From: Hypoxylon rubiginosum
Taxonomy: Eukaryota > Ascomycota > Sordariomycetes > Xylariales > Hypoxylaceae
Assembly: GCA_902806565.1 (NCBI GenBank)
Contig: CADCXA010000021.1
Location: 372,001 to 436,000 of the forward strand
Reading direction: 5' to 3'
Length of the DNA: 64,000 bases
Position numbers and translations under genes: made by a program. How positions within the stretch are numbered: the first letter of the stretch is position 1; each line of letters opens with the position of its first letter. Under the pieces are notes generated by a model. That model was not told where the DNA came from, searched no databases, and saw only the letters and a program-made list of their open reading frames with translations. Positions 22,385-35,256 of this stretch are shown piece by piece.

Positions 22385-25300
22385 ATGAGCGTCAACGGGC
22401 ATCTCGTTGCCAATGGGCCTAAGCTCAATGGTGAAGCTATGGCCAACGGTTCGAATTCGAAGATGAATGGAAGCGGGGATCTTTCCAATGGTGTCACAAC
22501 CAACGGCGGTGCTACAAACGGGACTTCCACTAATGGATGGTTAAAGAACGGCGACCATGCCAACAGCCATCATGTCGCCAATGGCGTCAATGGTACTACT
22601 GGTACTACTGGCGAGGGCGCCATGCCGATCGCCATCTGTGGAATGGCTCTTCGTCTCCCCGGAGGATTGACGACGCCGCAGGAGTTTTGGGAGTTTCTAC
22701 TCGCCAAGGGAGACGCACGATGTCGAGTCCCCAAGTCTCGATACAACATTGATGCCTATTATTCCCCTACTGGAAAGCCGGGAACCGTTTCAACAGAGTA
22801 CGGATGCTTCCTCGATGAGAGCGTGGATCTAGGAGCTTTGGATACCTCGTTCTTCACAATGCCGCGAACAGAAGTGGAGCGTGCAGATCCACAGCAGCGG
22901 CTGCTGCTAGAAGTTGCGAGAGAATGTTTCGAGGACGCCGGCCTCACTAACTGGAGAGGGAAGACGATAGGTTGCTACGTAGGAAACTTTGGAGAGGACT
23001 GGCTCGAGATGTTTGCAAAGGAGCATCAACAATGGGGCATGCATCGAATAGTTGGCACTGGGGATTTTGTTATCTCCAACAGGCTGTCGTACGAGATGGA
23101 TTTACGTGGACCAAGGTATGTTCGCAAGATATGACCTACCTCAGCCTATTCTAATTGTTGCAGCATGACGCTTCGTACGGGTTGCTCGGCAGCACTGGTT
23201 GGCCTGAACGAAGCCTGTATGGCAATTTCTCGAGGTGACTGTGAAGCTGCACTAATCGGAGGTGTCAATCTCATTCTGTCACCAACGATGACTACGGCCA
23301 TGACAGAACAAGGGATCGTCTCAAAGGATGGTTCATGCAAGACCTTTTCAGCCGATGCTAATGGATATGCCCGTGGTGAAGCAGTGACGGCCATTTTTGT
23401 TAAGCCCCTGAGTGATGCTATCAGAGACGGCAATCCGGTGCGGGCGGTTATTAGGGCGACCTCCCACAATGTTGATGGAAAGACTCCTGGAATGTCACAG
23501 CCGAGCACCGACGCGCAAGAGGCTCTAATGCGGAGAGCATATAAGGTTGCCGGTATAACGGACTATTCGCAGACCGCTATGGTAGAATGTCATGGTACAG
23601 GCACACCAACTGGCGATCCAATCGAGGTTAAGGCAGTTGCTCGAGTATTTGGAGAGTCTGGTGTTTATATCGGATCAGTCAAACCAAACCTCGGCCATTC
23701 AGAAGGGTCATCCGGGCTGGTATCAATAATGAAAATGGTTCTAGCCTTGGAGAATCGCACCATACCACCCAACATTCGATTCACGTCCCCTAACCCAAAG
23801 ATCCCGTTTAAAGAGGCAAAGCTTACGGTTCCTGTAGAACCTACCCCTTGGCCAGCTGAGAGGCTTGAACGTGTGAGCGTGAACTCATTCGGTGTGGGTG
23901 GTGCGAATGCCCATGTAATTCTGGATTCTGCTGCCAGCTTCAATGCGTCGACTATATCACAAGATGCGCCCACGACACCCCAATTACTATTGTACTCAGC
24001 AAACAGCGCAAAGTCGCTTACGAAGATGATTGCTATTTATAAAGATTGGGTGGAAAAGCATCCAGAAAAGGTCGGCGATCTGGCCTACACATTAGCTTTG
24101 AGAAGAGAACATCTGCCTCACCGAACGTTTACCATCGTTAATAACGGTATAGTCGAGAACGCGTCACCGCCTACGAAATCCTCCCAAAAGCTCAACGTCG
24201 TAATGGTATTTACCGGCCAGGGGGCTCAGTGGCCGCTCATGGGCAAGGAATTACTGCAATCTAACGAAACCTTTAGATCTTCTATTCGTTCACTGGATCA
24301 GCATTTAAAGACCGCGTTAGGAGATGCGCCTCCCTACTCCATAGAAGAGGAGCTTCTCAAGCCTGCTAGAAAGAGCCGACTTAACGCCGCCGAACTATCC
24401 CAGCCACTCTGTACAGCCGTGCAAATTGCGCTTGTCGACACCCTCAGGGTCTATGGAGTTACGCCTAGTGCTGTTGTTGGCCACTCAAGTGGTGAGATCG
24501 CCGGAGCTTATGCTAGTGGAGCTCTTACAGCTGAAGAGGCTATCATTGCGGCTCACCATCGCGGTGCGGTAACATCGAAGCAAAAACGACCAGGATCAAT
24601 GGCAGCTATAGGAATGAGCTGGGAAGACACCGAGAAACACCTAATTCCTAATGTCACTATTGCCTGTGATAACTCACCCAAAAGTGTGACGATTTCAGGA
24701 GATACGAAAGACGTTAAAGCAGTGGTTGCCGCCATCAAAAAGTCTCGCACAGACGTATTAGCCAGATTACTCCAGGTCGATAAAGCATACCATTCGTACC
24801 ATATGGCCGAGATTGGGGAGGATTACCTTTCATTAATCGGACAGCAGGTATCCGGGAAAGAGCCTACCATCCCTTTCTTTTCCAGTGTAACGGGTAAGCT
24901 GTTGAACGGAGAACGCGGCCTTGGGTCCAAGTATTGGAAGAGCAACCTAGAGTCTCCGGTCCGCTTTAAGGAAGCTGTCACTGCCCTCCTGCAGCACGAG
25001 ATTGGACAGAACGCGGTCTTCCTCGAAGTTGGGCCGCATTCGGCCCTCGCAGGCCCTTTAAGACAGATATTCACTGAAGTTTCCTCGCCCGCCCCCTATG
25101 TCGCAGCGATGGCGCGCAATCAAAATTGTATATCATCACTTTTTACTGCTATTGGAAAACTTCATTCTCTCAATGTTGCGGTCGACCTAGAGGCGGTATT
25201 TCCAAACGGCTCGTGTCTTCCGGATTTGCCTCGATACCCATGGAACCATGAAGACAGCTATTGGTATGAGCCTCGAATCTGCAGAGAATGGCGCCAGCGG

Positions 25301-28300
25301 AAGCACCCCTATCACGACTTATTAGGAGCCCGATCCCCCGAAAGCTCGGATATTGAACCTGCGTGGCGAAATCTGTTCCATCTTGCTAACGCACCCTGGA
25401 TTCGCGACCATAAAGTCGGGGATGACGTGATATTTCCATTCGCTGGCTACATTGCCATAGCCGGAGAGGCTGTGAAGCAAATAAGTGAAGTCGATGAGGG
25501 ATTCAGCATTCGAAATATTATTGTTAGTATGGCGCTCGTTCTGGCCGAGGGAAAACCTACGGAAATGATGACCACCTTCCGCCCGCATCGCTTGACGACT
25601 TCTCTTAATAGCCCGTGGTGGGAGTTTACTATATCCTCGTTCAACGGTCATGTATGGACGAAGCATTGTTGGGGAGAGGTAACAGCCCTGTCGTCGAATC
25701 TGGGGCCGGCGCAGGTGGATGCCCCTGGTGATCTTCCTCGAAAGGTGAATGCACGAAAGTGGTACGAGACTATGCGGAAGTCCGGCCTGGATCTTGGGAC
25801 GTGTTTCCAGACGCTTGACACAATAGAGACCTCGACCAACTCAGAGAACCGTGCTATCGGAAAGGTTATTAACGGCAGGCAAGGGGACGAAGCGAATTAC
25901 CATATCCACCCTACCGTCATCGATGGCACGCTGCAAATAATGAGTGCTGCCACCGTGAATGGCTATGCGCGCAAAGTCAAGAATTGGCTCCCGACTAGCA
26001 TTGACAAACTCAGCATTATTCGATGCTCCTCCGATATGGTCACGGATGTTTCGGCAAAGGCGACAAGCAACCACTCAATCGTCGGTCATGGACACTGCAC
26101 TTCTGAGGGCCTCACGGTTATAGAAGCTTCTGGTATTCGGATGTCCCCAGCAGATGGTGCACTCTCGAGCGACGTGGCCGATACCCATGCCGCAGCTCGA
26201 TACGAATGGCGTTCCGATATAGACTTCTTAGACATTAAGGAACTGATTCGGCCGCCACCGGATCGTGCACCTCATATCGCTCTCCTGGAAGAGCTTGGTC
26301 AGCTTTGCATGTTATCATCTCAACGAGCGCTTTCTGTATCGGAGACACACCTAAGCCATATAAAGAAATACTCAGAGTGGATCACCTCTCAACCATTTCC
26401 AGAAGAGTTGATCAAATTAGACGAAGAATCCTTACGTACCCGAATCGATGGTTTGGTTGCACGTCTCTCCAAGACTCCAGCAGCATGCGCAGCTACCGCC
26501 CTCCATCAAATTTCGGCGAAAACAGATCTCATATTATCAGGCCAGACTCTCCTCGACATATTATCGGACGATGCCCTGGCATCACTTTACGAATTCATAG
26601 ACCAGTCTGACGTATCCAAGTTTATTCAATACTTGGGGCACTCGAAACCGAATCTGCAAATCCTAGAGCTCGGGACAGGAAGAAGTTCATCAGTGACTGA
26701 TGTACTCAAGAGCCTTGCTCGACCTGACGGTCAAATTTTATGTTCTAAATACACATTCACTTCAACAGGTTTTATTTCCGGCAAGGACCAGCAGAAGCCA
26801 TTCCCCAATATGGAGTACGCGACCTTGGACATTAGCAAGGACCTTGAGGAACAAGAATTCGAGGGCCGCCAGTACGATCTCATCATCGCTTCAAACGCCG
26901 TGCACGTAACCAAGGACGTCCAGGAAAGCCTGAAGAATATCAAGAAGCTTCTCCGTCCCGATGGCCGATTGCTGATGCAAGAATTATGTCCATCCTCAAA
27001 GTGGATCAATTACATATTCGGAGTGTTACCAAGCTGGTGGTATGGTAGTGCTGACGGTAGACCCAACGAGCCTTATTTCGACGTGAAGGGGTGGGAATCC
27101 GAACTGCTAACCGCGGGATTCGGGAGTATTGAGGGAGTTACCCTAGACTCGGACGAACCACATCAACTAACAACACTTATGGTCGCAAGACCTTCTCAGA
27201 CCACGCAGCCTTCGCCGAAACGGGTAGCCATCCTATGTGGAGAGGAAGACAACAGTGGTAGTAGTCAGGTTATCGATCAACTTGTGAAGGAAGGTTACGA
27301 GATTACAAAGTGTAGAATCGAAGAGTCCCCGCCACCAGGACAGGACGTCATCTCTTTTCTCGACGTATCGGGGCCATATTTTGAGGGAATGGACTGTGCT
27401 CGTTTTGAGACATTTAGACAATTCCTGCGCAACCTCGGCGGTTCTGGTATCTTATGGATCACACCGCTTTGCCAAATCGGCTGCCAGGATCCTAGATATG
27501 CTCAAGTTATCGGGTTAGCGAGGACGATTCGCTCTGAGATGCTGATAGACCTCGCCACATGTGAGGTTGACGACTTCAGCGCAGCGGCAAATCAAATTAC
27601 CCAAGTCTTTACCAAATTCCAGAGGCGTGATGACGACGATGTACTCAAGCCCGATTTTGAGTACGCGATCCAAGGCAAGAGCATACAGGTTGGAAGATTA
27701 TACCCCTTCGCCTTGCGAGACGAGCTCTTGGTTTCAGAGTCCAATGATAAGGCCATCCTTGACGTCGGCACGCCGGGACGCCTCAACACTCTACACTGGG
27801 TCCGGCGACAGCGTGAAGATATTCGCAGCAATGAGGTCGAGATTGAGGTACACTCTGTTGGTTTGAACTTTAGGGTAAGTCTCTTTTCTTATATTGTGGG
27901 ATGATTGCTGACAATTTCTACGAAGGACATTCTGGTCGCGATGGGCATAGTTGAACTTCCGAAACGTGAACTCGGGCTTGAGGCAGCTGGTATTATTACC
28001 CGCGTAGGTGCCGATGTGAAGAACCTCAAAGTGGGCGATCGCGTCTGTTGCTTGAAGAATCAAGCGTATTCCACCTACCTTGTCTCCCAAGACATTTATT
28101 GTGTACGGATTCCAGATCGCCTGAGCTTCGATGAGGCCGCGTCAATGCTCATGCCTTATGCCACTTCCATTCACTCTCTAGTAAATATTGGGCGTCTTGA
28201 AAAGGGCCAGGTAAGCAAGTCCATTCCCTCGCTTGTCTCCTGCTAATTACTTATGATTTAGTCGGTCCTAATACATAGTGCATGCGGCGGAGTCGGCCTG

Positions 28301-30127
28301 GGAGCTATCCAGGTATGCAAAATGTTAGGGGCTGAAATTTACGCGACTGTCAGCAACGAGGAGAAAGTACAATTTCTGGTCGAGAACTTCCAAATCCCGA
28401 GGCATAGGATATTTAACTCACGAAATAGCTCATTCGTCGAGGGTGTCATGCGCGAAACTAAAGGGGAGGGTGTCGACTTGGTGCTTAACTCTCTTTCAGG
28501 AGAACTTCTGCACGCTACTTGGACCTGCGTGGCTGAGTTCGGCACGATGTTGGAAATTGGGAAGAGAGATCTAATTGGCAACGGAAAACTCGATATGAAC
28601 ATATTTTTGGCCAATCGCAGCTACAGCTGCGTTGATATTGATAAGCTCTGGAAGAAGCCAAGGGTAATGTCGAAGTAAGTTTCATGGCGAGACTGATCAG
28701 TTCTAAAGCGAGTTCATACGACTAACCCATTGTGTAGCCTGATTCGAGACACTATAGAGTACTACGACAAGGGGTTCACGACCTCCGTTCAACCCCTGAA
28801 GATCTTCCCGGCTTCCGAAGCTGCTGATGCGTTCCGTTATATGCAGAAGGGACAGCATATTGGCCGGGTTGGCATCTCGTTGCGAAGTTTTGTCGAAGAC
28901 CGTGATACCCACTTTAACATTAAGAAGAGGTCTCGACCTATAAACTTCTCTAGCACAGCGTCTTACCTCTTAGTCGGCGGTCTCGGCGGACTTGGCCGTG
29001 CAATCTCTTCGTGGATGGTCGATCATGGCGCCCGTGAATTGATTTACTTGTCGAGAAGCGCTGGCGCAGGAGCACAGGATGATGTTTTTGCCAACGAACT
29101 GAAGAGCATGGGTTGCGAGGTTAAGTTCGTGAAAGGAGATGTTACGAAACCCGACGACGTCGCCAAAGCAGTTGCAGCAGCTTCGAGTCCATTAAAGGGG
29201 GTGATCCAAATGTCGATGGTCCTTCGCGACCAAAATTTCGAGGCTATGACAATCGACGAGTGGAACGTGGTGGTCGCGCCCAAAGTTCAAGGGACCTGGA
29301 ATCTTCACAATGCTACTATGACTACAGGAGCCGACCTGGACTTTTTCGTGCTATTCAGTTCCCTATCAGGGATAATCGGACAACCGGGTCAAGCGAACTA
29401 CGCCAGTGGTAACACATTCTTAGACGCCTTCGCACAGTATCGCAATGGGATGGGCCTCGCGGCGTCCGTCGTGGATATCGGGGCGGTCGAAGACATCGGT
29501 TTCATATCACAACATCACGGGTTGATGAACAAGATGAAATCTAGCGGGTTTAAGGGCGTCACGGAACAAGAGTTACTCGACGCGATGGCAGTGGCAATGG
29601 CTCCTCGGGCGACTAAGAAGATCGAGACCGGCGATTCTCGGTTCGTCGACGGTAGCACGTTCGTGCTTGGACTGGGCTCATCGATACCGCTTAGCAGCCC
29701 CAACAACCGAGCTACATGGAAGAAAGACCGGCGCATGGCCGCATACCACAACGCATCGACCGGCAGCGGGGACACGGCCTCGTCGAACGAGACCCTGAAG
29801 ACGTTCCTGGCGACCGTCAAGGGCGACCCGTCTCTCCTGAAATCGGCCGACTCCTCCAAGGTGCTCGCCCTCGAGATCGGGAAGAAGCTGTTCGACCTGC
29901 TCCTGAAGCCGCAGGAGGACCTGAACACGTCCTGGCCGCTGGTGGACCTGGGCCTGGACTCGCTGGTGGCGCTCGAGCTGCGCGCCTGGTGGAAGCAGGT
30001 CTTCTCGTTCGACATCAGCGTCCTGGAGATGCTGGGGATGGGCTCGCTGGACGCGCTGGGGCAGCACGCGGCGGAGGGCTTGCTGAGGGTTATGACGGAG
30101 GACGGCGAGCAGAAGGGGGCTGAATGA
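22385..30127 (+). CDS. Highly reducing type I polyketide synthase (KS-AT-DH-cMT-ER-KR-ACP)
   Basis: The predicted protein has 2509 aa in five exons: 22385-23115, 23164-27874, 27926-28210, 28262-28674 and 28738-30127. After an Asn/Gly-rich tail (1-78) the KS has Cys251, His387 and His422. The AT carries FTGQGAQW and GHSSGE (nucleophile Ser685). The DH has [10 protein letters not shown] (His993) and Asp1164. A methyltransferase region lies at about 1290-1530 but its glycine loop is LELGTGRSS, lacking the third Gly of the usual motif. The ER has HSACGGVG (1914-1921). The KR has GGLGGLG (2127-2133) and a catalytic Tyr in QANYASGN (2268). The ACP has DLGLDSL (Ser2455). No thioesterase, reductase or condensation domain follows. 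It would build a long reduced acyl chain on the ACP for capture by the alpha-oxoamine synthase, as Fum1 does with Fum8. The final 430 bp are markedly G+C rich. Confidence 0.95.
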
Positions 30128-30573
30128 GTGCGGGGTTTTTTTGTCTTGAAGTTGGATTGGGAATGGTATATAGTCTGGTGAGTGGAAGTACCATCGGAAT
30201 ATTTCTAAGAGCTCGAGTTATTGGTTGAGATTTGTCCCTTTTTACCCCTTTTTTGTACATATTTCCTATCAAGTGCCTATATGTAGAATTATTCATCATC
30301 TGTCATACATAGGTACCCACCTCCTAACCTTAGATCGGATGACCTTACCCTAAGTTTGCTTCAAGTTTCACCGCTTCCGTAGTATCATAAAATGTGTAAA
30401 TGGAAATGCCGTGTGATGGTGTGAATAGCTGACGTTAGGTAAGATGATTTCGGACTTTACAAAGTGGCGAGCAATGACAAATCTGATGCCAGGTAGGTAT
30501 ACAATGCAAAATAAGATGCCAAGGCCGTTGCCAATGCGTTGTAACGTATTATCTAACGTTTCTACTTACCAGT

Positions 30574-30585
30574 CTACCTAGGTAG
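30574..30585. repeat. Short perfect palindrome CTACCTAGGTAG
   Basis: One of a set of short palindromes centred on CCTAGG and scattered through the intergenic DNA. Others are at 40997-41010 (14 bp), 51686-51699 (14 bp) and 53793-53804 (12 bp). Confidence 0.7.
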
Positions 30586-30662
30586 GTAGATAAAGAATGT
30601 CCTTTCAACGGAATATAGGAGACAAGTCTTGGTTCTAATTGGCCTGGAAAGCACGTGGTAGG

Positions 30663-30740
30663 GCAGGAAGCGCAGGAAGCGCAGGAAGCGTAGGAGCTGC
30701 AACCCTTTATCACATGGGACACATGGGAACACATGGGAAC
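30663..30740. repeat. Two adjacent minisatellites
   Basis: GCAGGAAGC occurs three times in perfect tandem at 30663-30689. Shortly after, ACATGGGAC and two copies of ACATGGGAAC run in tandem at 30712-30740. Neither is in a gene. Confidence 0.85.
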
Positions 30741-32406
30741 ACAACAGACCCGATATGGCGGATCACCAATCTTAGCTTGACTGGGTGGTGCCCCGGTCCC
30801 CCAACGGGCCGCGCGGGTCGTATATGTAGGATCGGGACTGCGTATCTATGCTTCTGATACGTAAGCTGAAATCATCGCGGTACTTGTCGCAGGTATACAT
30901 CATGATTGGCTCTTGAGCGCTCACCTTGTTCGCCTTCGGGCGGCTTTAATTGCCAAACGCGAAGCAAACATGCGAAAGGGGCTATTGGATTACCATACGA
31001 TGCCAAAAGAAAGGAAGCCAAGTCGCAACGCAGCGACCCCAATCCTTCGGGCCGAGACTCCCTTTTAGGGGATTCGAGCCGTTGATTGCCTTTAGGATTG
31101 ACTGTCGTCGCTTTAAACTTACCACCGATGCTCCCTTTTCACCGGCACGTAACGTTTCTAGGACGGGGCGCCCGGCGCCATATGCACCCGTTGGTTTGGA
31201 TTTGTGTCACAGAACAACACACGATAACCGGGTTTTGTTAATTAAGCGTCACATTTTGGACTTGTTCGTACATAGGACTTCATCGACTCTGTCGACCTCG
31301 CGATCTAACCGCGGCACGATCCGGAGCGACATCATCGCGAGTTGGCATTTTCCATGATTGGTTAGTGAGTGCGGGGTTGTCTACGACGTAGCAGTACGAG
31401 AAATGGTCGTTAACATTCGTCAGGGGCTTGCATGGATGTAGGGCCGAGGCTCCAATGAGACGTTTTTGTTCGAGTTCACCGAGTCCTAATAAAAATAGGA
31501 TTGGTCTGGGCCAAAGTCGCTTGTAGTTGGGTGTCATCGAATTCAACCGAGTCCTACGTGACTATGCCATCATTAGGGTTGCACCGCAGGTAGGCTGATG
31601 GCTGAGTGTACTGATATCTTGAGAATCATGACTAATAGGCGTTCGCAGCCGAGAAGAATGCTCACGATATTTTACAACAGGTCATATATCAGGCGAACTT
31701 GGGCAATTTTTCATTTTTTTTCGTACAGTCGATCAAAGGAAGAAATCTCCGATTTGCTGATGGATTATCGTGTCAAGGCAGCTCTTATGGACGCATGTGA
31801 TCTCAGATCCAGTTATCGATGGGAATTGGGCTCCGTGCCTCTATTATACGTCGGGTAAACAAGCCTAGCTGAGTAAGAATCATGCAATGCAGCTCAGAGG
31901 TATCTATTACCGGTGTGAGGCATCTGGCTTTCAGCTTGAGAGCTCAAGAAGCTTGGGACATGCGAATCCTGCACTGTAGGCCCTGCTCAACGCGTCCCGC
32001 TAGCAGGGGGTCTACCTATGATCGTATTCCAAACATCGAAAGGCGGGACTTGGGGGCCGTGGAAGAGCTGGAAGAGAACTTCTGTTTGCGTAGTATCCAA
32101 GGATTTAGTGGGAGGACTAGTAAGCATATCGAATCAGACGTGCCAGATCTCTGCCGACTTAAGATAGGGCTTGCTGGCACAGATACATGGCTTTAATCCC
32201 ACGCCGCCCACGGCATGCAGACTCAAGGTTGTCAAATGGGGCCGGGAGATCTGGCCATAGGAGCAATAAGGTTGCTAGTCTTTGGACCCCAAATCTCGCT
32301 GATTATTAACGAGTTTGGTACTTTTTGTTATCAAACTCATTTTTGAGATGAGCGGTGTTCGTCTCATGTCAACATACGCGGCCGTAGGGTGCCCGTTTCG
32401 TTGAGT

Positions 32407-34990
32407 ATGGCTTCAGAAAAGCGTGCTCGGACGCACGAAGAGGTAATGTCCCACGACGATACCAACTCTTGTAGAATCTACTTGATGGGAACTAAGCCGG
32501 TTCTAACTAGATATCCAAGGAGACGAGCGGAAAAGATTACGCAGGTGAGCGGGGAACACCAAGGGTTTCAGCTACGTTAGACGCGAATTGGAATTCGCTA
32601 ACGCCGGCAGTGTGCGATCAATGCCGGATCAAGAAGATACGATGTGGGAGAGAGAAGCCTTTCTGCTCCAACTGTACGCGTCTTGGGCACAAGTGCGAAT
32701 GGTCTGGGAATGGCAAGAAGTGCAATCAAACAGCCCTCCTGTAAGAATTTCACCAGAGAACGGCTGTATTGCGCAGCTAATATGTGAAAGGAGCCACACC
32801 ATCGAAGGAATGAGTAGGCGGCTCGAAAGTCTGGAGGTATGCTGATTATCTTCCTTTCATTCTACGTATCAGCCACATGAGCTCATCACCTCTGAAGGCT
32901 GCATTGGCGGAAACACAAGATACAATAAAACGGCTCGTCTCGGGAACATCAACTTGCAAGGACGCTTTCGCAACACTCCAGCCCGCCCACAATTGGCCTA
33001 CTCCCGAGGAAACCACATCTACATTGCACGAGACGGCGGTGTTCAAAAGACCTCTTGGCCACTTTCTCCGGAGTCATGATGTCGAAGGTAGTGAGAGGTA
33101 CTTTAACCCTACGTCGCTAGAATCTCTCATGTACGACATTAGAGACCTCTTCCTCGAACCCCTTGTGAACGGCGGATCTGAGAGTCAGAGCGTGAGGGAA
33201 TGCGCTCTCCTGGCACAACATAAACTTGATGATCTGGTATCTCGAAATGATGAAATCGTTCGAAATGGCGCGCCTCCTACGGCGCCCCCTATTTCAATCT
33301 TAAAGGCAATGATCGAGCCGTATTTCGCAACCGTCAACCCACACTTCCCCATCTGGACCGAGGAATCCTTCATGCGAATAGCTACGGCGTTGCAAGAAAC
33401 TAACCACGTTAACCAAGACCTAGGGCTAGTCGTATGTTCTAATAATTTAATCCTTATGACTTTGGCGGCGAACCTTTCGCAGCCTCCTTCTCACCAGGAT
33501 AAGTCAAGAGAGTTTAGGCTGGCACGCAATGGGTCGTCTATCAACCTGGACCTTATGAACGGTTTCCTTGCAAACGCAAAGAGAGCCATCGAGTACGCGG
33601 AGCTTCTACTCTCGCCTCGTCTCGTCAATGTGCAAGCTCTTCTATCACTTGTATGATACCATGCACCTTTCCATACGTGGGCCTCGAAGTGCTGCTAACA
33701 TACAATAATGAAGTGTGTGGTAGCGCAGGAACACATGTCTCCGAGCGTCTTCGCAAGGCTATTCAACTTGACTGCTCAGTGCGCAAAGTCCATCGGTGTC
33801 CATGATTGGGAAAGATGCGCCCTAGGACTAGAGGGGGGCGAGGGTGCTCGTGAAAGAAAATGTTTATCTTATTGCTTATACATCCTCGACAAGGTAGTTT
33901 GCTCGACCGCCGGCACGTCCCCTTACATACCAGCATCCGACGTGCACATTGGCACTACTACGGCGTCATACGATGATATAATTATGAGCGATTTGGTGGC
34001 CAAAGCAAAGTTAGCTGAGATCCAAGAGACGATATACCTGGAAGTATACGCACGCCGAGCTCCGTCAAGGACCGCCGAACAAGTCCAACTGCTCATTTCT
34101 AAACTCGACCAGAGGTTACACGACTGGCTGGTATATTCGGGTGTTGATCTAGCGGATATAGACACCGATATTTCTCTAACCTCTGCTTCGAAGATCGAAC
34201 TATCTATCGGATTCACGTGTACGCAGTTATTATATATGCGGCCATTTAAGGAGCACCATGAAATCTCATTTCAGATCATAGAAGTCGCTAGAAGGGGCAT
34301 GAGGCTCCTGTTGCATCTATGGCGCTCTGCAGCAGAGTTGGAACACCAAGGGACTCTTTCGCGGTTAGTATTTCCCAATTATTTGACCATCAATTTCCCG
34401 TTTAACCTGATTATTGTAGCATTATCGCGTCTCACCCGCCTCTATATCTTTTTGAGATTTGTGCATACGTGCTTAGTGGCGAAGGACAGGATCCAGACGT
34501 AAAACTACTGCAATCCTTTACTGAGATGCTTCATGATGTTGCCGACTTGCGAGCAGATGAGTCACATAACCACCGCTTATACGAGGCATGCACGACCATC
34601 ATGGATGTTATAACTGCAATAAAGAACCAACATAAGAGACGAAAATTGCAGCATACCTCTTCATCGTTAGCGTCGTCTCAGGTATCGTCAATAGAGACGC
34701 AACGCCTATTTCCTTACAGCCCCTCCTCAGATGTACCGCCTAACAATAACGACAACAACTCATCTCCACGAGCTCAAGGTCGGAGCCAAGTCACTGAGGG
34801 CTTGGCCGCCTCCAATTTTGAGCCGTTGATGTCCCCGACAAACTCCAGGGGTTGCCCAGAAGACGAACTCGCAACGATAATGGGCCCTCTGGGAAAGGGT
34901 CCATTCGAACCGTTTGATCTTCTCGGGTATAGTGCGACTCATATATCGAGAGGCGAGAGCCTCATTGAGAAGGACCTGTGGTGGGATTGA
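32407..34990 (+). CDS. Zn2Cys6 transcription factor, candidate cluster regulator
   Basis: The model has 750 aa in six exons: 32407-32470, 32572-32740, 32791-32836, 32898-33650, 33714-34363 and 34420-34990. The DNA-binding cluster has six cysteines at 36, 39, 46, 53, 56 and 63, the canonical C-x2-C-x6-C-x6-C-x2-C-x6-C spacing, with the basic stretch RIKKIRC. A short linker and a coiled coil (SRRLESLEAALAETQDTIKRL) follow, as in dimeric regulators that bind paired CGG triplets. The middle part has the look of the fungal-specific regulator domain, and the C-terminus is Ser/Asn-rich. It lies 2.3 kb after the PKS and is the only such regulator in the window, so control of the cluster is likely but inferred. 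Exon 1 and the first junction are uncertain; introns 2, 3 and 4 use AAG acceptors. Confidence 0.83.
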
Positions 34991-35256
34991 TATGTTGATA
35001 ATCTAGAGTTACGCCTTCTAGAATGAGCAGAGGGCGTGACGCTGGGGTGCTGGTTTAAGGGAGGTTGTTAACGTGGTCATTTCATCCAAGTGACCTTAGC
35101 AAGCAGCGATCTAATGAAGAAAATCCTAATTCCACGGAAGTTGTATGATGACTGTTAATAGTAATAACTCTAATGAAAAATGCATGAGGCCAATTTAGAA
35201 AAGGAGATCCGGATATGAATCATGACCCTTGAATTGGATACGGGATTGGGATACTA

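Larger units (their letters stand above)
30128..32406. other. Intergenic region between PKS and regulator
   Basis: This 2.3-kb stretch has no supported gene. It holds two small tandem arrays (30663-30740, listed separately), a perfect 12-bp palindrome CTACCTAGGTAG at 30574-30585, and the regulator's promoter. I did not find a CGG-N3-CCG site here, unlike the core promoters. Short open frames (for example 31598-31858) show no domain. Confidence 0.5.

Noticed and set aside
29678..30123. Long frames on both strands over the PKS ACP region
   Set aside because: They are by-products of the high G+C there; the sense frame encodes the ACP.
30128..32406. Possible tRNA-like B-box sequences (for example near 31070)
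   Set aside because: A GATTCGAGCC-like string occurs, but no matching A box or cloverleaf arms could be drawn.
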